Part shown: piece by piece, positions 55,621-63,147 of the stretch | Position numbering within the stretch: the stretch's first letter is position 1 | Layout of the letters: each line of letters starts with the position of its first letter | Source: Flavobacteriales bacterium | GTDB lineage: Bacteria; Bacteroidota; Bacteroidia; Flavobacteriales; BACL11 | Assembly: GCA_002705205.1 (NCBI GenBank) | Contig: PAHP01000007.1 | Span: 192,122 to 256,121 of the forward strand | Length of the DNA: 64,000 bases | Direction of reading: 5' to 3' | Translations under genes and position numbers: made by a program | The notes under the pieces: generated by a model | What the model was told of the DNA's origin: nothing | The model's database searches: none | Seen by the model: only the letters and a program-made list of their open reading frames with translations

Positions 55621-56745
55621 TTATTTTTTATAAAATGTACTTAGTTCTTTTTTTGCTTTTAAAACTTTTGGGGTTATTACTGCCGTACAATAACCTGCTG
55701 ATGAGTTTTCTTTGTAATAATTTTGATGATATGCCTCCGCTTCATAAAAGGTATTAAACTGCTTTACTTCAGTTACTATTTTATTGTCAAATATTTCCTT
55801 ATTTATTTGATCCATATATTTTATAATTATTTTTCTTTCTTCTTCATTATTATATAAAACTATTGATCTGTAGTGTGTGCCAATATCATTTCCTTGTCTA
55901 TTTAGTGTTGTAGGGTCATGAGAAAGAAAAAATATTTTTATAATATCCTCTAGCTGTATCTGCTTTGTGTTATATTGTATTTCACATACTTCAGCGTGTT
56001 CTGTTATTCCTTGAGTTACTTCTCTGTAAGAAGGGTTTTTTATTTTACCGCCTGCAAATCCACTCTTTACATTTACTACGCCAATAACATCTTCAAATAT
56101 TGCTTCTGTGCACCAAAAACAACCACCTCCAAGATGAATGGTCTTTAGATTATTATTCTTTAATTCAGTCATCTTCTTATTTTTATCTTCAATGCTAACT
56201 ACGATCTCATTTCTTCTATTTAAAAATTGATACGGTGAATTATATATTAACACCTCAAAATCATCTTTATGTGCTATGTTATATTGCTGTAGTGCTTTTT
56301 TTAGTTTGTTGATGTGATTTTGTTCTTTTTCTTTATTTGAATATCCAGAGTAAGCTATCGATGCTTTTAAATTAGACGGTTCTTCATATATTAATAGCTT
56401 GTTGTTTTTTGCTTTTGGTAAGTTTTGTAATGTATATTCATCAGGCATAATAAAAGCCATCTCATTTTTATTGTGTAGCTTGATTACTACTGGAGAGGTC
56501 ATTTCTATTTTTTCTTCTGTTTTATTTCCTCCAAATATATATCCCGCTACATTTCTAAATGAGTTATCCCTATCTTTAATATTTTTCGGAATATATGAGA
56601 CATAAATGAGTTTCTTGTATTCTCGGATTTCTATATTTCCTATTTTCTGAATAACTGTGTATTGATTACTCTTTGTTTCTTTAAAAGGTTTAATTGCAAA
56701 TAATAATGTTATAATTCCAACTACAGTTATAAGTATTGTTTTCAT
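55621..56745 (-). CDS. Fusion: SOUL heme-binding domain plus peptide methionine-S-sulfoxide reductase (MsrA)
   Basis: 374 residues. An N-terminal hydrophobic stretch (ILITVVGIITLLFAI) is a signal or membrane anchor, so the protein acts outside the cytoplasm. Residues about 28-188 are a SOUL/HBP domain (YTVIQKIGNIEIREYKK, FGGNKTEEKIEMTSPVV, MAFIMPDEYTLQNLP). Residues about 200-374 are MsrA, with the catalytic Cys209 in GGGCFWCTEAIFEDV and the conserved SHDPTTLNRQGNDIGTHYRS. The recycling cysteine is probably in SAGYCTAVI. It may repair oxidised methionine in the envelope. The domain pairing is unusual. Confidence 0.9.
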   Translation of the reverse strand: MKTILITVVGIITLLFAIKPFKETKSNQYTVIQKIGNIEIREYKKLIYVSYIPKNIKDRDNSFRNVAGYIFGGNKTEEKIEMTSPVVIKLHNKNEMAFIMPDEYTLQNLPKAKNNKLLIYEEPSNLKASIAYSGYSNKEKEQNHINKLKKALQQYNIAHKDDFEVLIYNSPYQFLNRRNEIVVSIEDKNKKMTELKNNNLKTIHLGGGCFWCTEAIFEDVIGVVNVKSGFAGGKIKNPSYREVTQGITEHAEVCEIQYNTKQIQLEDIIKIFFLSHDPTTLNRQGNDIGTHYRSIVLYNNEEERKIIIKYMDQINKEIFDNKIVTEVKQFNTFYEAEAYHQNYYKENSSAGYCTAVITPKVLKAKKELSTFYKK

Positions 56746-56757
56746 TTATTTTTTTTG

Positions 56758-56765
56758 TAAAAATA
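56758..56765 (-). promoter_or_regulatory. Candidate -7 box for the SOUL-MsrA gene
   Basis: On the minus strand this reads TATTTTTA, one mismatch from TAnnTTTG, 12 bases before the start codon at 56745. It sits in the short divergent gap shared with the carboxypeptidase promoter. Confidence 0.3.
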
Positions 56766-56809
56766 CTATTATATAAAGAAGAAGTACTATAACTTATTAT
56801 ATTTGTGAT
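56761..56809 (+). repeat. Promoter-region repeat, copy 1 (second copy at 61273-61320)
   Basis: This 49-base stretch up to the carboxypeptidase ATG is repeated before the LRR gene at 61273-61320. Only about eight differences or gaps separate the two, and the last 25 bases (ACTATAACTTATTATATTTG and on) are identical except for one base. Both copies end in the -7 box and the start codon, so a whole promoter has been copied. Confidence 0.85.
56798..56805 (+). promoter_or_regulatory. -7 box of the M14 carboxypeptidase gene, predicted leaderless transcript
   Basis: TATATTTG is a perfect -7 box with only four bases between it and the ATG at 56810. Transcription would start at about the A of the ATG. 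Confidence 0.55.
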
Positions 56810-59287
56810 ATGAAGAAACTACTTATTATACTGCTTTGTTTGCCTATTATTTTGTTATCCCAGAATACAAAATATAGTAAGGCGCAGATTTATTATAAAA
56901 ATCAGTCAGAGTATAATCTATTAAGAATAAATGGAGTCGTTCTTGATCATGCTAGAATTAAGAAAGATGTATTTATTGAATCAGATTTTTCATCAGTTGA
57001 TATTAGTATAGCAAGAGATTTAGGCTTCGAGGTTAAAGTGTTAATTGATGATGTTCAGGATTATTATATTAATAGGAACTTATTAGAGACTAAAAATGAA
57101 AAAACACCAAATAATTTATGTTCTAATGGAAGTTTTAATTATACAACACCTGTAAATTACAATCATGGATCTATGGGAGGATACTTAACGTATAACCAAG
57201 TTATGTCAGAGATTGATAGTATGGCTGTATTATTTCCAAATTTAATCACTGTAAGATCGCCAATTAGTACATTTACTACATATGAGGGGAGAAATCTTTA
57301 TTGGGTTAAGATCTCTGATAATCCTAATATTGATGAAAATGAACCTGAGATTCTATATGATGCAGTGCATCATGCAAGAGAGCCAATGTCTGTTCAGCAA
57401 TTAATTTACTATATGTGGTATCTACTAGAGAATTATTCTTCTAATCTAGAGGTCCAGACAATAATTAATAATACTGAGTTATATTTTGTTCCTTTTGTTA
57501 ATCCAGATGGATTCATCTATAATGAGACTACCTTTCCTAATGGTGGTGGAATGTGGAGAAAAAATAGAAGAAATCATTTTAATGGTGATTTTGGTGTTGA
57601 CAATAATAGAAACTACAATTATATTGACGGTACTAATGGAAGTGTTTGGGGAACTAATGGGATTTCATTTAATACATATTCTAATGTTTATTGTGGCACA
57701 AGTCCATTTTCAGAACCAGAGAATCAAGCAATGAAATGGTTTATTGAACAACATGAGTTTAGATTAGCACTCAATAATCATTCATATAGTCATCTATTAT
57801 TATATCCTTTTGGTTTTGATCTTAATCAATATTCTCCTGATCATGACACTTATTTTGCGATTTCTGACTTGATGACTTCACGCAATAATATGGATAGTCA
57901 ATTAGCATGGGAATTATATCCAGCGGCAGGTACTTCTGATGATTTTATGTATGGAGACACTAGTAATCATCAAAAGATATTTTCATTTACTCCTGAGATT
58001 GGAACGGGATTACAAGGATTCTGGCCAGCCTCGTCAGATATTGACCCTTTATGTCAAAGTATGATGCCTTTAAATTTGACAGCAGCTCATTTGGTTGGTA
58101 ATTATGCAAAAGCTACTGATAAACATGCATTTTCTTTTGTAAGTGTAAATGGATTTATATTATATGATATTACTAGATATGGCTTGGAAAGTCCAGCTAA
58201 TTTTACAGTATCAGTTATTCCTATCTCTAATAATATACAGAACATTGGCCCTGCTAATCAACATAATAATATGTCAATGTTACAAACAGATTTAGATTCT
58301 ATAAGTTATAGTCTTTCAAATAATATTTTGCCAGGTGATTTAATTGAGTATGTTATTGTTATGAATAATGGGCTATATTCTTTTAATGATACTATTAGAA
58401 AGATATATGGGACTCCTCAGCTTCTTTATAGTAATAATGGTACAAGTATGTCAGGATGGATTAATCAATTTTCTTGGGGAACTACTTTTTCTTCTTTCCA
58501 ATCTAGTCCATCCTCCATTACAGATTCGCCTTTTGGTAATTATAGTAATAATACTAATAATAAGATATCACTATTAAGCCCCGTTTCATTAAATAATTCA
58601 GTTGCGGCTTATGTTTCTTTTTGGGCCAAGTGGGATATAGAAGATAACTGGGATTATGTGCAATTTGAGGTGTCTGAGGATAATGGAAATACGTGGGTTC
58701 CTCAATGTGGAATTTATACTGAAGAGGGTGCTGTTGATCAGGATATGGGACAACCTGTATATGATGGGTTGCAAACTAATTGGGTAAGGGAAACTATAGA
58801 TCTAGGTGACTATTTGAACCAAGATATTTTAGTCCGTTTTAAGATTGTTACAGATGGAGCAAATACCTATGATGGTTTTTATTTTGATGATTTTGAAATT
58901 AATGTTATTTTTAATTCAGTTTTAGGATGCACTGATTCTTCTGCATGTAATTATGATTCTTTAGCAACAATAAATAATAATATGTGTAATTATAATTCAG
59001 AATCATACGATACGGTTTATACTAATAATGTAATCTTATGGAATGGTATGTTTCTAAGTATATCTGGTGATTATTCAGATACGCTCATTAATACAAATGG
59101 ATGTGATAGTATTGCATATCTTAATTTAAATATTATTACAACAGGGATCTTAGATATAACTAATATGGAAAGCAACTTAATTAAGATTACAGATATATTA
59201 GGACAAGAAACGCCTTACAGAAGAAATACCCCTCTAATCTACTTATACGATGATGGTACAATAGAGAAAAGAATAGTGATAGAATAA
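56810..59287 (+). CDS. Secreted M14 zinc carboxypeptidase with MAM-like domain and short T9SS-type tail
   Basis: 825 residues. The signal peptide is about 1-17 (LCLPIILLSQ). The M14 peptidase domain (about 120-445) has zinc ligands His188 and Glu191 in HHAREPM, a third ligand His in LNNHSYSHLLL, and the catalytic Glu in FTPEIGTG. It also has VPFVNPDGF and GVDNNRNYNY (substrate Asn-Arg). Next come a beta domain, a MAM-like jelly-roll (YVSFWAKWDIEDNWDYVQFE to FYFDDFEIN), one GCTDSSACNYDS motif, and the tail ITDILGQET to YLYDDGTIEK. It would cleave C-terminal residues from peptides outside the cell, probably for nutrient scavenging. Confidence 0.92.
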   Translation: MKKLLIILLCLPIILLSQNTKYSKAQIYYKNQSEYNLLRINGVVLDHARIKKDVFIESDFSSVDISIARDLGFEVKVLIDDVQDYYINRNLLETKNEKTPNNLCSNGSFNYTTPVNYNHGSMGGYLTYNQVMSEIDSMAVLFPNLITVRSPISTFTTYEGRNLYWVKISDNPNIDENEPEILYDAVHHAREPMSVQQLIYYMWYLLENYSSNLEVQTIINNTELYFVPFVNPDGFIYNETTFPNGGGMWRKNRRNHFNGDFGVDNNRNYNYIDGTNGSVWGTNGISFNTYSNVYCGTSPFSEPENQAMKWFIEQHEFRLALNNHSYSHLLLYPFGFDLNQYSPDHDTYFAISDLMTSRNNMDSQLAWELYPAAGTSDDFMYGDTSNHQKIFSFTPEIGTGLQGFWPASSDIDPLCQSMMPLNLTAAHLVGNYAKATDKHAFSFVSVNGFILYDITRYGLESPANFTVSVIPISNNIQNIGPANQHNNMSMLQTDLDSISYSLSNNILPGDLIEYVIVMNNGLYSFNDTIRKIYGTPQLLYSNNGTSMSGWINQFSWGTTFSSFQSSPSSITDSPFGNYSNNTNNKISLLSPVSLNNSVAAYVSFWAKWDIEDNWDYVQFEVSEDNGNTWVPQCGIYTEEGAVDQDMGQPVYDGLQTNWVRETIDLGDYLNQDILVRFKIVTDGANTYDGFYFDDFEINVIFNSVLGCTDSSACNYDSLATINNNMCNYNSESYDTVYTNNVILWNGMFLSISGDYSDTLINTNGCDSIAYLNLNIITTGILDITNMESNLIKITDILGQETPYRRNTPLIYLYDDGTIEKRIVIE

Positions 59288-59301
59288 AACAATAAATAAC
59301 A

Positions 59302-59973
59302 ATGAAAAAACTACTACTTATATTCTGCTCTATGTCTTTATTGACTAATGCTCAAGAACTTTCTTTAACATATAATCAGGCTAATGATACTAAATTTGTA
59401 AAAGGCTATAAAAATAATACGTTAATTGATTCATACACAACAAAAGAGGGTTTTACAATAAAGATAGGGGATACTTTAATCATAGGTAACGCAATAATTA
59501 AGAAGAAGAATAGAAAAAGGTATCTATTCAATGATGTCTTTTCTTATATTGCTGTTGGAAAAATTAAAAGTACAACTAATAAAGAATACAGATATCTACC
59601 TCATAATTTTTCTGGAAGTAAGGTTATTGTGCGTTCAATGTTTGTTACACATGAAAAATATATTGGATATAAGATATTTCCTAAGCGTAATGAGATGCCA
59701 TTATATGTAAGTGTTTTTGTAAAAGGAGCAACACAAGGGATCTCAGAAATTCTAGGAAAGTCTAGAAAAACAATTTTAGATATAGAGAAAGCACTGTCAT
59801 CAGGAGAGGTTGCTTTATTAGAACCTAAAGAATTAAATCTTAAGCAAGAGAGTTCACAAAAAGATAATAATAAGTATGATGCTTTATTAAAATTAGGAGA
59901 ATTAAAAGAATCAGGGATTTTAACTGAGGAAGAATTTAATAAAGAGAAGAAGAAGATTCTTAACGACGAATAA
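59302..59973 (+). CDS. Secreted SHOCT-domain protein of unknown function
   Basis: 223 residues with a signal peptide ending TNAQ near residue 18. The middle has beta-strand character without recognisable motifs (KGYKNNTLIDSYTTKEGFTI; DTLIIGNAIIKKKNRKRY). The last 33 residues are a SHOCT-type oligomerisation helix pair: YDALLKLGELKESGILTEEE then FNKEKKKILND. The first 28 bases around its start codon are identical to those of the gene at 62730, which also ends in a SHOCT-like pair. It lies 14 bases after the carboxypeptidase gene. Confidence 0.75.
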   Translation: MKKLLLIFCSMSLLTNAQELSLTYNQANDTKFVKGYKNNTLIDSYTTKEGFTIKIGDTLIIGNAIIKKKNRKRYLFNDVFSYIAVGKIKSTTNKEYRYLPHNFSGSKVIVRSMFVTHEKYIGYKIFPKRNEMPLYVSVFVKGATQGISEILGKSRKTILDIEKALSSGEVALLEPKELNLKQESSQKDNNKYDALLKLGELKESGILTEEEFNKEKKKILNDE

Positions 59974-59985
59974 GAAATATTAAAT

Positions 59986-60023
59986 TAGCAGAAACCATTG
60001 AAATATCTAGTTCGTTCAAGGGG
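59986..60023 (+). repeat. Degenerate 38-base intergenic repeat, copy A
   Basis: Begins TAGCAGAAACCATTGAAATA and agrees with 61155-61192 in about three quarters of positions without gaps. Both copies lie in gaps after small secreted-protein genes. The function is unknown; they may be relics of one duplicated intergenic segment. Confidence 0.6.
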
Positions 60024-60030
60024 GTGTCTA

Positions 60031-60055
60031 CTATTATAGCTTCTAACTATAATAG
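60031..60055. other. Perfect 9-bp hairpin in the 59974-60094 gap
   Basis: Arms CTATTATAG (60031-60039) and CTATAATAG (60047-60055) are perfect reverse complements with a 7-base loop. There is no T run after it and the stem is AT-rich, so it is not a convincing terminator. It lies between converging genes. Confidence 0.6.
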
Positions 60056-60094
60056 AGAGATTTATCCAAGCTATGATTAACGCCTTTTCTACTA

Positions 60095-60328
60095 CTATTT
60101 TTTCCAATCAAAGCAGACCATTGTTTCGCTCGCTTCTGAAGGTCTTGAGCAGCTGTCTAACCCAAAATGAGAGCAATTAGCGCATGAAGAATTTTTTGTT
60201 ATAGAATCTTTATAGCTATGGCTGTCACAGAAATTATTAATTTCTACTTTTTGTTGATGTGTCTGACAAATAAAATCCCTAAGTAAATTTTCACAGTTTA
60301 TACAAGTATTGATATTTCTTAATTCCAT
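60095..60328 (-). CDS. Small cysteine-rich protein, probable zinc-binding
   Basis: 77 residues with eight cysteines. The pattern CINCENLL, then ICQTHQQ, then FCDSHSYKDS, then CANCSHFGLDSC ends MVCFDWKK. Paired Cys-x2-Cys and Cys-x-x-His elements suggest one or two zinc knuckles. There is no signal peptide, so it is cytoplasmic. A perfect -7 box lies 30 bases upstream at 60358-60365, which supports a real gene. I do not recognise the family. Confidence 0.65.
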   Translation of the reverse strand: MELRNINTCINCENLLRDFICQTHQQKVEINNFCDSHSYKDSITKNSSCANCSHFGLDSCSRPSEASETMVCFDWKK

Positions 60329-60357
60329 AATCTTTAATTTTGTTTATTTTAATACGA

Positions 60358-60365
60358 CAAATATA
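60358..60365 (-). promoter_or_regulatory. -7 box of the small cysteine-rich protein gene
   Basis: Minus-strand TATATTTG, a perfect TAnnTTTG, 30 bases before the start codon at 60328. Confidence 0.5.
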
Positions 60366-60484
60366 CTATATAAGTTTCAGTATTTAAAACTTAAGTGACT
60401 GATTATTAGTAATTTATAATTAGAATAAATAAAAATAAGATAATCTCAGTATTTGTACTGACATCTAGGTTGTTAAAAATTTAT

Positions 60485-60492
60485 TATGTTTG
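60485..60492 (+). promoter_or_regulatory. -7 box of the lipoprotein gene at 60514
   Basis: TATGTTTG is a perfect TAnnTTTG, 21 bases before the ATG. A TTG about 12 bases upstream (GTTGTTAAAA) is a little close for a -33 element. Confidence 0.5.
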
Positions 60493-60513
60493 TAACAATA
60501 AAAACTTAAAATT

Positions 60514-61047
60514 ATGAAGAAATTACTTTACTTATTTTTAATACTTCCTTTAGTTTTTTCTTCTTGCAAAAAAGAAGATGAAAAAGTACAAGGATGTACA
60601 GACTCAGCAGCATCAAACTACAACTCAAATGCAGAGGAAAATGATGGTTCATGTTTATTTGATGGATGTACTGATTTATTAGCTACTAACTATGATCCAG
60701 CAGCTAATAATGATGATGGTTCGTGCGAATATAGTATAATAGCTTCCTGGGATCTGGATCAGATATGGATAGACAATCAAGATGTAACTGGAAGTTTTTT
60801 TGAATTTGAGTATACTTTCTATAACGATAATTCTACATACTATGAATTTTCATTAGCAGATGGTAATGGAAATGTACTCACCGATTATGGTTCTGAAGTG
60901 TGGGCTCTGTCTGGATCAACTATAACATGTGTTGATATAGTAGATGGTGACATTGCAATATGGACTGTGGATCATATAAACGGGACACAATTACATATGT
61001 CTGCTACTTTAGATGGATCTCTTTGGGATATTCATTTAAAAAAGTAA
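60514..61047 (+). CDS. Lipoprotein with two GCTDxxAxNY repeats and a lipocalin-like domain
   Basis: 177 residues. The lipobox FSSC places lipidation at Cys18, followed by a charged KKEDEK linker. Two short cysteine repeats follow: GCTDSAASNYNSNAEENDGS then GCTDLLATNYDPAANNDDGS, a motif frequent in Flavobacteriales surface proteins and also present once in the carboxypeptidase at 56810. The last 105 residues (SIIASWDLDQIWIDNQDVTG to LWDIHLKK) look like a small beta-barrel of the lipocalin-like type seen in Bacteroidota lipoproteins. Function unknown. It has its own promoter and terminator. Confidence 0.8.
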   Translation: MKKLLYLFLILPLVFSSCKKEDEKVQGCTDSAASNYNSNAEENDGSCLFDGCTDLLATNYDPAANNDDGSCEYSIIASWDLDQIWIDNQDVTGSFFEFEYTFYNDNSTYYEFSLADGNGNVLTDYGSEVWALSGSTITCVDIVDGDIAIWTVDHINGTQLHMSATLDGSLWDIHLKK

Positions 61048-61122
61048 ATAAACATAATCTAAAAAAATACTATAATATATTTTAATACAACTAATTAATT
61101 ATTCATTAATATAGTGAAATAA

Positions 61123-61148
61123 AAAAGACCCCAAATAAGGGGTCTTTT
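61123..61148 (+). terminator. Rho-independent terminator after the 60514 lipoprotein gene
   Basis: Perfect 10-bp stem AAAAGACCCC/GGGGTCTTTT with a six-base loop, 75 bases after the stop codon. A and T runs at both ends make it potentially bidirectional. Confidence 0.85.
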
Positions 61149-61154
61149 ACTTTG

Positions 61155-61192
61155 TAGCGGGAAGCACTGAAATATCTAACTCTTTAAAAAGG
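61155..61192 (+). repeat. Degenerate 38-base intergenic repeat, copy B
   Basis: Begins TAGCGGGAAGCACTGAAATA and pairs with copy A at 59986-60023. It starts 7 bases beyond the terminator. Read on the minus strand, its first bases (CTTCCCGCTA) followed by a terminator resemble the 3' end of a tRNA gene, but no T-arm is present. Confidence 0.6.
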
Positions 61193-61272
61193 AACTTACT
61201 AGAGATAGGGGCTCTTTATGATTACATAGAAGATTATAAGAAGTATGTTGAAATAAGTGATAGTTGTAGTTT

Positions 61273-61320
61273 AAATACTATTAACTAAAGAGCATTACTA
61301 TAACTTATTATATTTGTCAT
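61273..61320 (+). repeat. Promoter-region repeat, copy 2 (first copy at 56761-56809)
   Basis: Near-copy of the carboxypeptidase promoter region, ending directly at the LRR gene's ATG. The last 25 bases differ from copy 1 at one position only. The following signal-peptide codons are also similar. Confidence 0.85.
61309..61316 (+). promoter_or_regulatory. -7 box of the LRR gene, predicted leaderless transcript
   Basis: TATATTTG, perfect -7 box, four bases before the ATG at 61321, in the same position as at 56798. Confidence 0.55.
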
Positions 61321-62727
61321 ATGAAAAAACTTCTACTTATATTACTTTGCTTGCCTATGATTGGGTTTGGGCAGAACGTGAACATACCTGACGCTAACTT
61401 TAAAGCATACTTAGTAGGAAATACCGCTATTAACACCAATGGAGACACTGAAATACAAGTAAGTGAGGCTGCTGCTTTTAATGGAACTGTTAATTGTTAT
61501 CAAATGAATATTTCTGATTTAACTGGAATAGAAGCATTTACGGCTTTAACTTATTTGCATTGTATGGACAATCAAATCACAACTCTTGATATAAGTCAAA
61601 ATACTGCTTTAGTTGGATTGTCTTGTGGAGAAAATCAACTTACTAGTCTTGACGTGAGTAATAACACGTCTCTAGTTGAATTTGATTGTCGTGATAATCT
61701 ACTCACAAGTCTTGATGTAAGAAATGGAAATAATATTAATATGGGATTTATGGACATTTGTTTTAATAACGGGATAGGTACATTTGACAATCCATATCTT
61801 AATTGCATAAATGTTGACGATAGCACTTTCTCTGCAAATTTCTGGACTTTTAATGGATGGTTTGAAATTGATCCCCATCATTACTTTAGTAATAATTGCA
61901 ACCCCTCTAAGACCTACGTGCCTGATAATAACTTCGAGCAAAAATTAATCAACTTAGGTTATGATGGTTTTCTAGATGACTCTGTTATGACAGCACAAAT
62001 TAAGATAATTATTAATTTAGATGTTCAGTTTCAAAATATTTCTGATTTAACGGGAATAGAAGATTTTACTAACTTAGAGAATTTAGACTGTGGTTATAAT
62101 CAACTCACAAGCCTTGATGTAAGTAATAATACTGCTTTAAATATATTATATTGCAGAGAAAATCAACTCACAAGCCTTGATGTAAGTAATAATACTGCTT
62201 TGAATGTGTTATATTGTAGAGAAAATCAAATCACAAGCCTTGATGTAAGTAATAATACTGCATTAGAATTATTGAACTGTGGAACTAATCAAATCACAAG
62301 CCTTGATGTAAGTAATAATACTGCTTTAAATATATTATATTGTAGAGAAAATCAACTCACAAATCTTGATGTAAGTAATAATACTGCATTAGAATTGTTG
62401 AACTGTGCAACTAATCAACTAACAAGTCTTGATTTAAGAAGTGGAAATAATGTAAATCTTGATTCGCTGTTCTGCTGGTACAATTCTAATTTATATTGTA
62501 TTGATGTTGATGATGCAGTTTGGTCAACTAATAATTGGACTGATATAGACTCACAACACTACTTCAGCACTAATTGTGCTCTACCATCACAAGTACAAGA
62601 ACATTCTATAAACAAAGAAATTCTTAAAGTAACAGACCTATTAGGAAGAGAAACAAAAAACACGAATCAGCCTCTACTCTACTTATACGATGATGGAACA
62701 GTAGAGAAAAGAATAATTATAGATTAA
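61321..62727 (+). CDS. Secreted leucine-rich-repeat protein with short T9SS-type tail
   Basis: 468 residues. The signal peptide is about 1-18 (LCLPMIGFGQ). There are two LRR blocks, each opening with a PD-NF-LV/LG cap and an ISDLTGIE segment. The first (about 20-195) has three or four 21-residue repeats. The second (about 200-420) has six, five of them nearly identical (NQLTSLDVSNNTALNILYCR type). The tail VTDLLGRETK to YLYDDGTVEK is shared with 53382 and 56810 and is a probable sorting signal. LRR proteins of this kind often mediate binding; the ligand is unknown. The downstream gene starts 2 bases after its stop. Confidence 0.88.
   Translation: MKKLLLILLCLPMIGFGQNVNIPDANFKAYLVGNTAINTNGDTEIQVSEAAAFNGTVNCYQMNISDLTGIEAFTALTYLHCMDNQITTLDISQNTALVGLSCGENQLTSLDVSNNTSLVEFDCRDNLLTSLDVRNGNNINMGFMDICFNNGIGTFDNPYLNCINVDDSTFSANFWTFNGWFEIDPHHYFSNNCNPSKTYVPDNNFEQKLINLGYDGFLDDSVMTAQIKIIINLDVQFQNISDLTGIEDFTNLENLDCGYNQLTSLDVSNNTALNILYCRENQLTSLDVSNNTALNVLYCRENQITSLDVSNNTALELLNCGTNQITSLDVSNNTALNILYCRENQLTNLDVSNNTALELLNCATNQLTSLDLRSGNNVNLDSLFCWYNSNLYCIDVDDAVWSTNNWTDIDSQHYFSTNCALPSQVQEHSINKEILKVTDLLGRETKNTNQPLLYLYDDGTVEKRIIID
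62098..62412 (+). repeat. Five exact-period 63-bp tandem repeats in the LRR gene
   Basis: Units start at 62098, 62161, 62224, 62287 and 62350, each beginning AATCAA and containing the invariant TGATGTAAGTAATAATACTG core. A sixth, more diverged unit starts at 62413. The near-identity of DNA, including silent positions, indicates very recent expansion, so copy number is expected to differ between strains. Confidence 0.95.
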
Positions 62728-62729
62728 CA

Positions 62730-63140
62730 ATGAAAAAACTACTACTTATATTACTTTGCTTGCCTATGATTGGGTTTGGGCAAAGTGAAGAGGCCTTAAA
62801 GCTTAGGGATGATGTTAATGATATTAACTATAGGATGGAAAAACATCATCAACAGTTCTATAAAGGAGCAATGCTTAATTCCATCGGAGTTGGCAGTATC
62901 ATTTTAGGTGTATCTTCAGCTATTAACCCTATTACGTATATTGGGAGTGCTTTTATTCTTGCTGGAAATATTGTAATGATAAATTCTCATAAATGGTTTA
63001 AGAATTCAGGCAACTCAAAATATAATTCTAGAATGCAGACAATTAAAGAAAAAAAACGAGAATTAAAAGAATTGTTAAGATATGGAAAAATTAATCAGGA
63101 AGAATATAATAATGCAATAAAGAAGCTATCAAAACAATAG
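62730..63140 (+). CDS. Small secreted or membrane protein with a SHOCT-like C-terminus
   Basis: 136 residues. The signal peptide (LCLPMIGFGQ) is nearly identical at DNA level to that of the LRR gene just upstream, though the mature proteins are unrelated. After a helical EALKLRDDVNDINYRMEKHH segment come two hydrophobic stretches (GAMLNSIGVGSIILGVSSAI and ITYIGSAFILAGNIVMI). The end is a SHOCT-like helix pair (LKELLRYGKINQEEYNNAIK). Function unknown. It starts 2 bases after the LRR stop, within the GATTAACAATG junction motif. Confidence 0.7.
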   Translation: MKKLLLILLCLPMIGFGQSEEALKLRDDVNDINYRMEKHHQQFYKGAMLNSIGVGSIILGVSSAINPITYIGSAFILAGNIVMINSHKWFKNSGNSKYNSRMQTIKEKKRELKELLRYGKINQEEYNNAIKKLSKQ

Positions 63141-63147
63141 ATTAACA

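Noticed and set aside
61120-61170. Possible tRNA 3' end on the minus strand followed by a terminator
   Set aside because: Only about ten bases fit an acceptor stem; there is no T-arm, anticodon arm or 5' half, so I do not call a tRNA.
61157-61288. Open stretch reading EIGALYDYIEDYKKYVEIS and ending in TAA
   Set aside because: It has no start codon and begins right after a terminator. It may be a worn gene fragment, but it is too short to assign.
62098-62412. Regular repeats that could suggest a CRISPR array
   Set aside because: The repeats are contiguous 63-bp coding units of an LRR protein, without spacers, and cas genes are absent.
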